The notes beneath the pieces were generated by a model. It made no database searches. It was given only the letters and a program-made list of their open reading frames with translations, and was not told where the DNA came from. A DNA stretch of 64,000 bases, from contig WPDH01000084.1 of assembly GCA_019137255.1 (NCBI GenBank), positions 62,001-126,000 on the forward strand, written 5' to 3'. The position numbers and the translations under genes are program-made. This document shows, piece after piece, positions 54,848 through 64,000 of this stretch. The first letter of the stretch is position 1, and each line of letters begins with the position of its first letter. Source of the DNA: Corinectria fuckeliana (taxonomy: Eukaryota > Ascomycota > Sordariomycetes > Hypocreales > Nectriaceae).

Positions 54848-57702
54848 TATCTTTTTTATATCTTAGATTAAAGTATTCTTACTTATTAAACTATATATTA
54901 GTAGAGATTATAACCTTCTTACCTTAGGTTACTAGCATATAAATCACATATTATAACTTACTCTTATAGCTAATAAGATACCTAATATAAGCTCTCTTTA
55001 TAAGTAGGCTTAGAGACTTATATAACTTAATATATTCTAAGGTAGTTATAGTTATTAGGTAGGCTAAGCACCTAAAGACCTTAATATATACTTATAAGAG
55101 CCTTATATTCTTAAGGATATAACTATATATAAAGATATTATCTCTAACCTAGTTCTACTAGAGCTAGTAGGGGGTTACCTACTGATTTTTCTTTTAATAA
55201 GATATACAGTTAAGAAGGTATACTACTATATAGTATATCTTAGAGGCAAGCTCTTCTAGGAGCCCTAACTTTTTAATTATAACCCTACTCTTTACCTTAA
55301 TAATCCTTTCTAATATCTTAGCACTCCTGTTTTATATTAGGGTTAATAGGGTAAACTTATAGATGATTATACTGTTATTCTTAAAGATCTCTCTTTCCTT
55401 TTTAGTGAAGAGGGCCTTCTTACTATTATACTATAAGAGTAAGATCTTAAGGCTGTATTAAGTCTATAGCTAAGCTTATAGCTTTTTAAATGCGCTCTTA
55501 ATATCTAACTTTAACTTTAGGGGGTAAAAAAAGTATATTTTTATTATTATATTTGTAAATAAGACCTAATAATAGTAGCTATTATATATAAGCACTAAAA
55601 AGTAATAAAGATTATAATTTATTACTTTTTTAGGCCTCTAAGAGATATAATCTAGAGACTTTCTTAAGACTGTTATTATTACCTTTATTATAGTATAGAC
55701 CTGATATTTCTTAAGAAGGGGTCTCTTAACTCTTACCTCTAAACTTAATAAGGCTAGCTAATTAAGAGCTTTCTACCTTATATAACTATATTATTAATAC
55801 TAGAGCTTAGCATCCTCTTTAGGGACTGTTCTAAGCTTTAAGGCTATTATAACTAGAGGGCTCTAGATAGATACTCTTATTAAAATAACTTACTAGCCTA
55901 TATAAAGCTATATAAAGGCTACTATCTTAAAAAATCCTTTTATCTAAAGGACTTCTACTTTCTAATCCTAAATAATACTATTATTATACATCTAGAAGCC
56001 TAAGATTATATTAAGATATATCTCTAGTATATAGTAGGTATACTTAAGTCTAATAAGCCTGCTCTTAGGAAACCTAGGGTATTAAACCCTTAGGTTAACT
56101 ATATTTTAGCCCTTTATAAATATCTTACTATCTTCTATATAAGTAGTCTTTTTAACCTCCTAATTAAAGCCTTCTTTAAAGAACTAGTTTATATAGTTAA
56201 AAAAGTAGTATAAGACACTAGAATTATAAATAGTAATATCTCTAATTATAAGGTCTATAAAGGTTATATTATATATAGTTATACATAAGGTATTTATATA
56301 AGAAATAAGGCCTGAGAGAGAAGTTTAATAAGTAATAGTAATTATCTTTACCTCCTCCTTTAGACTGCTAATTAGCGTGTAAGTTGCCTTTTTTGCTAGA
56401 GTCTAAGTATTAGCCTTTTTTAGCTCTTTTAGGTACTTATTAAACTACTTCTTAAGAGTCTTATCCTGCCTAAGGTAAAAACTCTAGCCCTCTAGGGTGT
56501 ATTCCTTCTTATATAAGACTAGAAAGTTAAAATATCTTTCTTACTATATAGGTATCTATATAAGATATCTTCTTTTATAGCTAGAGCACTTCTAACTTAT
56601 AGTTTTAGTCTACTAGCTTAACTAAGAAGAGTTTAATAACTTAAGGGCTATTATAAAGTAAGCCTAAGAAGAATTTAACTTTTTCTTTCTTATATTATTA
56701 TAAAAAAGGTATATAATCTTAAGTAGATTATCTATCTTTTTACTCTTACTTTTCTACCTTATAATAAGCTTATCTTAGGCATAATAGAACTCTTACTAAG
56801 GTTTTATCACCTTTAGGAACTCTCTTTTAGCTCTCTTCTTATTAATAGTAATCACCTTATATATAATGTAATTCTCTTAGGCCTTCTTAAACTAGTTAGC
56901 CTAGGCTTTCTAATCTTTTAACTCTTTCTTAGTTACTAAGGCCTAAAACTTTATCTTAACTCTATAGATATTATTCTTATCTTTAGGATTAATAAAAAGC
57001 TTAAGACAGCTAATAATCTCCTTAAGATCTTATATTTTCCTAATATATATAGTATAACTACCTAAGAGGGTCTTTAAGATAAATACCTTAAGCTTATCTA
57101 GCTTTTTCTTCTTAAGAGTCTTATCTTATAAGCTCTTATCTTATCTTACCTACTATAGTATAAATAGCTTATTATTATTAGCTTGCTTAATATTATAATC
57201 TTACTGCTAATCTTTAAGGTTAAGCTAATAGATCTATATAGTAAGAGCCTTTTTCTTACTATTACTAATACCTAAAAAATCTAGTCTTTTAGGCTTTAAA
57301 GAGAAGTCTCTCTTATTAATAACTAGTATAAGATCTAATACTAGATTATTAATACTTAATATAGTCTCTAGGCTAATATATTCTTAGATTCTATATATTA
57401 TAGCTAGAGTATAAATACACTCTAGCTATAAAGTCTAGTTCTTAGCCTTTTTTAGCTTAAGAAGAAAGTCTAAAGACGCTTTTATACTATTTATATTTAT
57501 CATATTAGTAGCTAAAAGTGCGCTAAGTACTTAGTGAGTAAATAGCTTTAGATTATATAAATCGCTTAAATTGGAATTTATAAGCCTCAGCAGGTAATTA
57601 CTCAGCTAAGAGAGGAATTAATTGCTTATAGGTCTTTTCCTAATGTTAAAGATAATACTAGATTAATACTAAAGGCTAGAATTCACTTAAAAAGTTGCTG
57701 CC

Positions 57703-57713
57703 GGGCTTATAAC
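57703..57713 (-). other. Primer binding site of the copia element (initiator tRNA-Met anticodon region)
   Basis: The 11 bases next to the 5' LTR read gggcttataac on the + strand. Eukaryotic initiator tRNA-Met has GGGCTCATAAC around its anticodon, so this is a match with a single C-to-T change of the RIP type. Priming from a cleaved initiator tRNA half is known for Drosophila copia and relatives. Confidence 0.75.
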
Positions 57714-57877
57714 TATTAATATGACTGTGTGTATTATGTAACTGTCCTAAGCTAGGAAAAGGGGGCGGAACAGTAAGTCCCTAAGGGGATCGCTGTTGTC
57801 GCTAGATGCCTAGCATCTAAGGCAGAAATGTGGATGGTGCCCGATAGCGGGCCTGACTAGTGGTCCTACCACCAACA
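57714..57877 (-). repeat. Right (5') LTR of the copia element, 164 bp
   Basis: Direct repeat of 42054-42217. Confidence 0.9.
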
Positions 57878-57882
57878 GACAG
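57878..57882. repeat. Right target-site duplication of the copia element (GACAG)
   Basis: Matches 42049-42053. Confidence 0.85.
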
Positions 57883-57984
57883 ACTACACTTCAATCATGG
57901 GAAATACGAAGTACAACTTATGCGAATACGATGTGAAATTGAGTGGCGAGGCTTTGTCTGCGAACTACTCATGCTCTAAACCAT

Positions 57985-59023
57985 CTATTTGTCCAACGGC
58001 TCGACTGTCGGATCCCAAGCACAAGGGCTGTAGTCGTCCGTGGCGACGTCTTCCACCTCGGCCTCGGTCAGCTCAAAGTCGTACAGCTGCGTGTTCTCGA
58101 GGATCCGCGCCGGCGTCACGCTCTTGACCAGCGGCACGTAGCCGCGCTGCAAGCTCCAGCGCAGCAGGATCTGCGCCTCCGTCTTGCCGTACTTGGCCGC
58201 CAGCGCCGCCACCTTGGGCTCGCCGAAGCGCTCGCCGCGCACGATGGGACAGTAGGCCTCGACGACGACGCCGCGCTCGCGGCACCACCGCACGATCTCC
58301 GGCCGCGTCAGCCACGGGTGCACCTCCCACTGGCCGACGGACAGCACGCCGCCGCGGCCGGGCCCGCCGCGCTCCGCCTCCAGCTGCTTGATGTACTGCT
58401 CCAGCTCGTCGAGGTGGTGCACGCCGTAGTTGGACACGCCGATGGAGCGCACCTTACCGGCCTCGACGGACTCGACCAGCGCGCGCCACGCGCCCTTGCG
58501 GTTCTCCGGGCCGCCGTAGGGCGCATGGATGAGCACCAGGTCCAGGTAGCCCAGCTTCGTCTCCTCCAGGGCCACGTCGACGAGCTTCAGCGTGCTGTCG
58601 TAGCTCAAGGGCGAACTGCGCGTCGGCACCTTAGTCGTGAAGAAGACTTCCGACCGGGGGATGCTAGACGCTGGGATGGCGGATGCACTCTGGCCTTGGT
58701 TGTGGTAGCCTGAAGCAGAGTCGATCTACGGCACAGCATTCAGTGAGGACAGAGTGGAATGTGTTGAGGAGACTCACGTGTCGATATCCCACGTCCAAGG
58801 CTGTCTTGACTGCTCCTGGGGCGCTTTCCAAAGGTCTGTATCATATTATTAAAGCTTGGTCTTGGCTGATAGAGTGCGAGGTAGCTCACGTTTTATAGAC
58901 CTGAGCACGCAGGTTAGCCCAAGTTCAAAGTGCAAATGAGAAACGTACGCCAAAGCCAATCAGGGGGATTTGGTATCCCGAGTTGAGCTTCTGGGTAGAC
59001 TGGAGAGTGAGTTTGGATGCCAT
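57985..59023 (-). CDS. Aldo-keto reductase
   Basis: An NADPH-dependent oxidoreductase of the AKR superfamily acting on carbonyl substrates; the substrate is not predictable. The model is complement(join(57985..58725, 58778..58835, 58890..58900, 58949..59023)), 294 residues. The start reads MASKLTLQSTQKLNSGYQIP, then LIGFGVYKT (GFG and VYKT joined across an 11-bp exon). The family's catalytic tetrad is complete: Asp and Tyr in GYRHIDSASGYHNQ, Lys in VFFTTKVP and His in LDLVLIHAPYGG. Cofactor-region motifs are SIGVSNYGVHHLDEL, GQWEVHPW, VVEAYCPIV and VPLVKSVTP. The very short second exon is supported by exact GT/AG borders on both sides and a continuous family alignment. The stop codon is 108 bp from the copia LTR. 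Confidence 0.9.
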
Positions 59024-59390
59024 TTTGCTGTTCTTGATGAGTGTTGTGAATATTGTGAGTGAATACTTGAAGGAGTTAACGTTTGAGGCGGGGTTGGGAC
59101 GATGATGATGATGCTTGCTTACTGTTGGATCTGCAACCCGGCATCTCGGCAACTAATAAGCTCGGAGATAACACCATAACCCCTGGAATCATAGCCTAAG
59201 GAAAGACGTATAGTGGGTTGATGGAACAAACGCTGGCCTTTATTATCATCATAGTAATGTCGCCTTTATAGTGCTTTGAGCTGGATGAAGGCCGTCGCTT
59301 CTAAGTTGGTGGATTGTACGAAGTACAGGGTAGCCGCCGTACCAAGTCGGCATGACATTACACATTTTACGCTTTTAAATTTCTAGCTAT
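59024..59390. promoter_or_regulatory. Promoter of the aldo-keto reductase gene and 3' flank of DOM34
   Basis: A 367-bp gap between two - strand genes. A TATA-like run is not obvious; no other feature is seen. Confidence 0.4.
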
Positions 59391-60872
59391 TTAGACAACG
59401 CTGTCTAACATGTCTTGATGTTCTCGAGCATTCCGATCTTCACCGGCCTCGTCCTCTTCCTCCTCTTCTGCGTCATCATCCAGGTCCAGCATCGGGTAGT
59501 TGAGAAGGGCGGCAATGTCGCCCAGCATGGCTAATCGTTGGCCGCTCTCATGGTCGCTACTCAAGACCCTCGCCTCGCCGCCGTCGTTCCTGACCTTTTC
59601 GACGAGAGCGACGTACCTTTTGCGCGTGCCTAGGTCCTCGCTCCGGAAGAGCGAGTTGTTGACCAGGAGCACACCGCCGCCAGGACCGACAGCACCATCG
59701 TTGACGGCCTTCTCGACAGCGGAGGAGCCGTACCACGCGCGGCCGTCGTCGAGCTTCAGCTTGTCGAAGAACTGGTCGACGTACTGGGCCTCGCGGGCAA
59801 ACTTCATGTCCTTCATCTTGGCCAGGACCTCCGGGCTCTTGAGCACCTCGTTGAGGCTGTGGACGTGGCCCGAGTTGGCGTGGACGACGGTGGCCTGCTT
59901 GGACACGGCGAGCAAGATCTTGTCGGCCTTGTCGCGGGCCTGGTTGGCGATGTACCGCTTGAAGTCGGCGGCGACGAAGCCCGGGCTGGCCAGCAGCAGA
60001 GGGCGGGACTCGGAGAAGTCCATGGTGCGGAGCAGGGTCGACAGCGTCTTCTCGAAGAAGCGGCGCATGCCGGCGTCCTGGTCCGAGGCCAGGTCGCGCT
60101 TCTTGGGGATGACGCTCTCGACGCGGACCTTCAGGACGGTGCGGAACTGGGTGATGAGGCAGATGTTGGCGAGGCCCTCCTGCATGACGACGGCGGCCAT
60201 GGCGCCGTCCTTGTCGTCGGAGAGGGACTCATGGAGGGCGGCGCGGGCGATGGAGTCCCAGCCGTCGGGCTTGATGAGGGTAAAGGGGCGGTTGACCTCG
60301 AGGTCGAGGGTGTGGTGGGAGCCGAGGGTGACGTGGGGGTTCTCGGCGGCGACGGTGCCGGAGACGCGGAGGGCCGAGATGACGGGGTCGAAGAAGGTCG
60401 ACTTGACCTTGATGGCGAGGTCGGTGTGCACCCGCTCCGAGGCCGTGCTGCCGGTGCTGCTGGTGCTGACGACCTTGCGGATGGCGTGGGCGTGGATGAT
60501 GTCGCCGGGGAGGATGAGGTTGTAGGCGTGCCACTGGTTTAGGTTAGTTTGGGGGTTTAACCATCACGAGACAGACACGAGAACGGGAGGACAGGGATGG
60601 AGCGTGAGAGTTTGCATGTGCATGTTCAGCCGCCGCGAGCATCATTGGTGATGACGATGATGCCGGTGACGATAACTCGTTGCAGGGTCACGGAGAGAGG
60701 TGAGGGGCAGACAGGGCTGAGACGGAGGGAGGGGTAGAGCGCGATAGGGAACAACGACGACAACGCAACGGGGAAAACAGGGCTGACGGACCATGTCTTC
60801 GGGATCCTCGGGCAGCAGAGACACCGTCTCCTCCTCGAGGGTTTTGGGCACCTTGCGCGAGACTAGCTTCAT
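59391..60872 (-). CDS. dom34: DOM34/pelota ribosome rescue factor
   Basis: Recognises stalled ribosomes with an empty A site and, with HBS1, splits them (no-go and non-stop decay). The model is complement(join(59391..60533, 60792..60872)), 407 residues. Exon 1 encodes MKLVSRKVPKTLEEETVSLL and PEDPEDM; exon 2 starts WHAYNLILPGDIIHAHAIRK, reconstructing the N-terminal Sm-like domain. The central domain (about 135-270) includes SRPLLLASPGFVAADFKRYI and the C-terminal domain includes EDLGTRKRYVALVEKVRNDG. No GGQ motif is present, which separates it from eRF1. The C-terminus is acidic (DLDDDAEEEEEDEAGEDRNA). The 258-bp intron is unusually long for this window, with donor gtccgt. Confidence 0.93.
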
Positions 60873-61653
60873 CCTGGCTTCTTGTTCTGATGTCTCTCTG
60901 ACTGGCCGCTTTTGTGTTTGCTAGGATGAAGAGAGTCTAGAACTTTTGGTGAAGTGGAGGGGGTGTCTGTGTGTTGTGGGCAGAGGACTCTCGGCTTTTG
61001 GTGGTGGGTGATGGGTGTGAGATGAGAGAAATTTGGGAAATTAGAGAGAAGATTCTAATTAAGTGTAAGCTACATATCATATCCCGTGCGTGTTGACGGA
61101 AGTGCCTTGTTTTCCTCCTTTTTTAGAGGGTCCTGGTTGGGCGGTGGTGGGTGAGATTTACTTACACCTTTCTCCGATGGACTGAGAAGAGCCTGGCTGC
61201 CCAAGGTTGACGGGAGTAAAAAATACAGCACCTACTTAACGACGTACCGTCTTCAGTAATTACTTAGTACTAGTAGGCCAGTCAGCAAGGTTCAGGCTCA
61301 GGCAAGGCTTAAAGCAAGGCATCGCTGTGTTAGTGAGTGTGGTATGTACTGCATGTGCAGTATGTAGGCAACAATACGCTAGCAGAACGGCACTTGAGAC
61401 TGCGAGCGCGAGTAGGGTAAAAGTTTGATATTTTTCTAATCGTTGTTGTGAGCGTGTGTGTAGGCAGGCAGCGTGATACGTGATGCTCGAGTGATGCATG
61501 CATGTGTGCTCGCCTGGTTGGCTACCGACTTGGCGATGCCCGCCCCCCCCCGACGCCTGGAACGAACAGAGAGAAAAAAACGACGTTTCTGGTTCTGCCA
61601 AGTCGGGTCTGCCGGGCCCCCCAAGACCCAAAGTCAATCGCGGGACAACGAAC

Positions 61654-61690
61654 GACCAGGGCCAGGGCCAGGGCCAGGACCAGGTCCAGG
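61654..61690. repeat. GGGCCA hexamer tandem repeat
   Basis: About six units of gggcca and close variants (ggacca, ggtcca) in non-coding sequence. Confidence 0.75.
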
Positions 61691-63642
61691 TGACGACGGC
61701 CACGGTAGTTGACAAGCCCCCGCCGGTCCGTCGGAGTTCCCCAAACCACTGTACAGCACGGCATGATACGGAACAGATGGAAGAAGGATGGGGGGTTTTC
61801 TCCCTTTTTTTCTTTTCTTAGAAAACAATAGACTTTGAAAGAAAGAATGGAGCTTCGGGCATCTAGGTAGTATCTGGCTTTCAAACCGCCAGAGTACATT
61901 GAAGCCCGCGGCTGCCGGCCTGATCTGGGTTTGCTTCTCATCGGGGATGGGCCAGATGGAGATGGACATGGAATGGAGATGCCCACGGGCCAAGGGGCAA
62001 GCCAGCCACACACCCCCTTAAGACCCTGGAAATCAACACGGCGGGACGAGTTGGGAGCAGCCACCAGCGGCATTTCTTGTTCTTGCTCTCCGGCCTTCTC
62101 GCGACCCTCAAAGCTCGCTCCTCTCCCCCTCCGCAAGCTCGCTCGGGCGGGATCTCAAAACCCATCGGCGCCGCCGTCTCTCCGTCGGAGTTCGCCAAGA
62201 AGATTTTTTTTGGGTAGGGGGGTTAACAAAACCAAACAAAACCCTCACTTTGACAGCACCAACGGGTTTCCGGGGCTCCGTTCGGCGGCCCCCACCGGAG
62301 CCGAGGCAGGATTAGTTAACTGTACTGTCACCAGCGAGGAAAAAACAAACAGAACACTGTTTACAGCAAATAAACACACACATCCCTTTTGGGCGGGGGG
62401 GATTTTGGTCCTTTGTCTGCTTCCGGAATCTGAACCGAGATGGTGATCCGGTTTTTCCTTCTTTGGTTGCTGGGAGGAACCTAGAACCCACCTGGAGCCG
62501 CGGCACATGTCATAGAAGTCAAGGAATTACTGTGGTAAGTACGGAGTACGCAGCGATGAGCATCTGGTGACGAATGGCAAGGCTTGGCGGCGTGCCGGTG
62601 CTGTGCGACGGAGTTCAAGCCGGGTGCGGATAGTAGTAGATGACCGGTGTACATACTGTTCGACAGCTCGCTTTCGTTCATGCTGTCTCAGCGTCTCGCT
62701 CGCTCTCTGTCGTTTCCGGGCGCTAGCGCATCGTTCGAGAAGAAAGCGGTCCACGCCATCACGCGATGTCGTTGCTCGCTCCGACTGCCACACCGTCTTG
62801 GTCTCCCAATCCCGAATGCCTCTAAACGACTTCCGACCGACATATGCACCGGTCGGTGTCTGACCACTTCCCGACCGTCCAATGAAAAAAAAACCAAATT
62901 GGTTAGGTAGGTTCACACTTGTGAGGGAGCGAGGGAAGAAAAAGGGTCGCGGGGGCTAGGACTTTCAAGTTTGATGGGTAATAATAGGTAGCCACGGGAT
63001 ACGAACGACCGGAGTCGGGAATACGCGGATACCGTATTTGGGGGGGGAATACTGGTTTCCAAGACCGGACCCTGTCAACACTGCTGCTGCGCTGCCTGCC
63101 ATGGAAGCAAACTAATCATAGTATGTACCTAGCTGCCTGATACACTAGAGGACACTTGAAGGGGTCCTGGAACTCTGGGGGATCGGAGGAAGGGTGTTTT
63201 GACAGCTCTGGAAACTAGGCCTAGGTCCCTAGCCGCGCCGCATTCAGCGGTGGTGGAGTTGCAGATTGGTAGCGAAAAGGTAACGCTGCAGAAGATGATC
63301 GGAGGGGCGAGAGCAGCAAGGGCAGAGGCAGGTGAGGTCATGATGCGCGCCGATCTGCGCGAGGAGCATGTACAGATGCCAGGGGGGGATTTTCTTCCAC
63401 TTGTCCTATTCCGCTCTTCCGTTGGATCTGACGAGGCTCCTATTGCATCCGTGGAACCGTTTGGCTAGGCTTCAGGAATGATTCAGAAAAAAAAAAAAAA
63501 AGACTCATCAAGTCAGGACTTAAAAACCCTTATACCCCCCCGCCAGTTGATTGTTTTCTTCGCTTCGCCCACACGCGCGGAGCGGAGGCAGTACGAAATA
63601 TAATATTAAACAATGGATGGCTGGCTGGCTGCGTCACGGGTG

Positions 63643-63657
63643 GCCGGGGGGGGGGGG
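63643..63657. repeat. Poly-G run
   Basis: A G homopolymer of about 15 bases following ggtggcc; the exact length may suffer from sequencing error. Confidence 0.7.
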
Positions 63658-64000
63658 GCAAGGTACGAGCTGACGGGATTTCTCTGCTAAGCCTGATTCG
63701 GGGTTCGCGCCACAGGCTACTAAGATACTAGTAGGTCTAAGTCACTATACCATCTACTAGTAGTAGTAGACCTAATAAGTGTAGGTGGTTGCCCCCAACT
63801 CCGAGTTGGAGTTTTGCCATCTGGCCAAACGCCGCAACGGCGACGGCGCTTCTTGGTGGCCGATTGGGTCCGGGAGTCAATGACAAAGGACCCCCCCTCA
63901 GCTAAGTCGGGACGGAGTGTGGCGTAGCTTGATTTCCTTTTTCGAGCGTGGATAGGTTTGAACTTGGGTTTCTGTGAGCCAAGTCTAGAGGGCTTTCAGC

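Larger units (their letters stand above)
42054..57877 (-). mobile_element. Ty1/copia LTR retrotransposon, RIP-decayed, carrying a nested gypsy element
   Basis: The outer element runs from one 164-bp LTR to the other and is flanked by GACAG. Subtracting the nested gypsy element and its extra target copy leaves about 6.4 kb, a normal length for the class. No open frame of 60 codons survives. On the - strand a reverse transcriptase relic of copia type is readable at about 43830-44290. Next to the 5' (right) LTR at 57703-57713 is a match to the anticodon region of initiator tRNA-Met, a primer site characteristic of copia elements. A purine-rich run abuts the 3' (left) LTR. The LTR pair differs only by transitions, as expected from RIP. 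Confidence 0.88.
60873..64000. other. Gene-free region at the right edge
   Basis: No ORF with a recognisable domain on either strand in 3.1 kb. It contains a gggcca hexamer tandem (about 61654-61690), a gatgg-type repeat near 61947-61980, an A run (63487-63501) and a G run (about 63643-63657). GC is normal and there is no RIP-like decay. It may be the promoter and leader of a gene beyond the window, apart from the DOM34 promoter adjoining 60873. Confidence 0.4.

Noticed and set aside
57943..58713. 256-residue + strand frame
   Set aside because: Antisense shadow of the aldo-keto reductase exon 4.
59500..60542. Long + strand frames (341 and 227 residues)
   Set aside because: Antisense shadows of DOM34 exon 2, whose - strand product is clearly recognisable.
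63199..63468. 89-residue + strand frame near the right edge
   Set aside because: No recognisable domain, no splice partners visible, could be chance in GC-normal DNA.

Overview
The window looks like nuclear DNA of a filamentous ascomycete, probably a Sordariomycete. The evidence is short spliceosomal introns (about 45-105 bp, with one of 258 bp), long GC-rich UTRs, a typical Pezizomycotina housekeeping gene set, and AT-rich, ORF-free blocks that look like repeat-induced point mutation (RIP). The class assignment is inference; no rRNA or mitochondrial marker is present.

Layout. 1-1619 is the end of a RIP-decayed Ty1/copia-type retrotransposon in + orientation. Its 164-bp LTR is split by a young 671-bp miniature LTR element (919-1589). 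1620-42053 is a gene island: COX4, a DUF4604 protein, a KTR-type mannosyltransferase, a metallophosphoesterase, mitochondrial ribosomal protein uL15m, sorting nexin MVP1, a second metallophosphoesterase, a fumarylacetoacetase-fold/alpha-beta-hydrolase fusion, a HAM1-like TULIP-type protein, a conserved unknown, OHCU decarboxylase, PRP19, a SIM-plus-RING protein and a charged unknown. Inside it, 16.6-27.1 kb is a decay zone with five damaged genes: a nucleotidyltransferase-like gene, a GCN5-like acetyltransferase, an imidazolonepropionase-like amidohydrolase, an unknown gene with an internal TAG, and a HET-domain relic. 42054-57877 is a 15.8-kb nested retrotransposon block: a Ty1/copia element with 164-bp LTRs and GACAG target duplication, interrupted by a 9.4-kb Ty3/gypsy element with 384-bp LTRs and TTTTA target duplication. 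Both read on the - strand. 57878-60872 carries an aldo-keto reductase and DOM34/pelota, both on the - strand. 60873-64000 shows no supported gene.

The genes do not form one pathway. Housekeeping functions (respiration, mitochondrial translation, splicing, endosomal sorting, ribosome rescue, Golgi mannosylation, uric acid breakdown) sit beside accessory or decaying genes. The two copia copies face each other and bracket about 40 kb of genes. No new gene system stands out. The most notable items are the retrotransposon nest with readable boundaries and primer site, the miniature LTR element, the FAH/alpha-beta-hydrolase fusion, and the cluster of genes broken by in-frame TAG codons. All exon boundaries were inferred by eye from splice signals and family conservation, with no transcript evidence.
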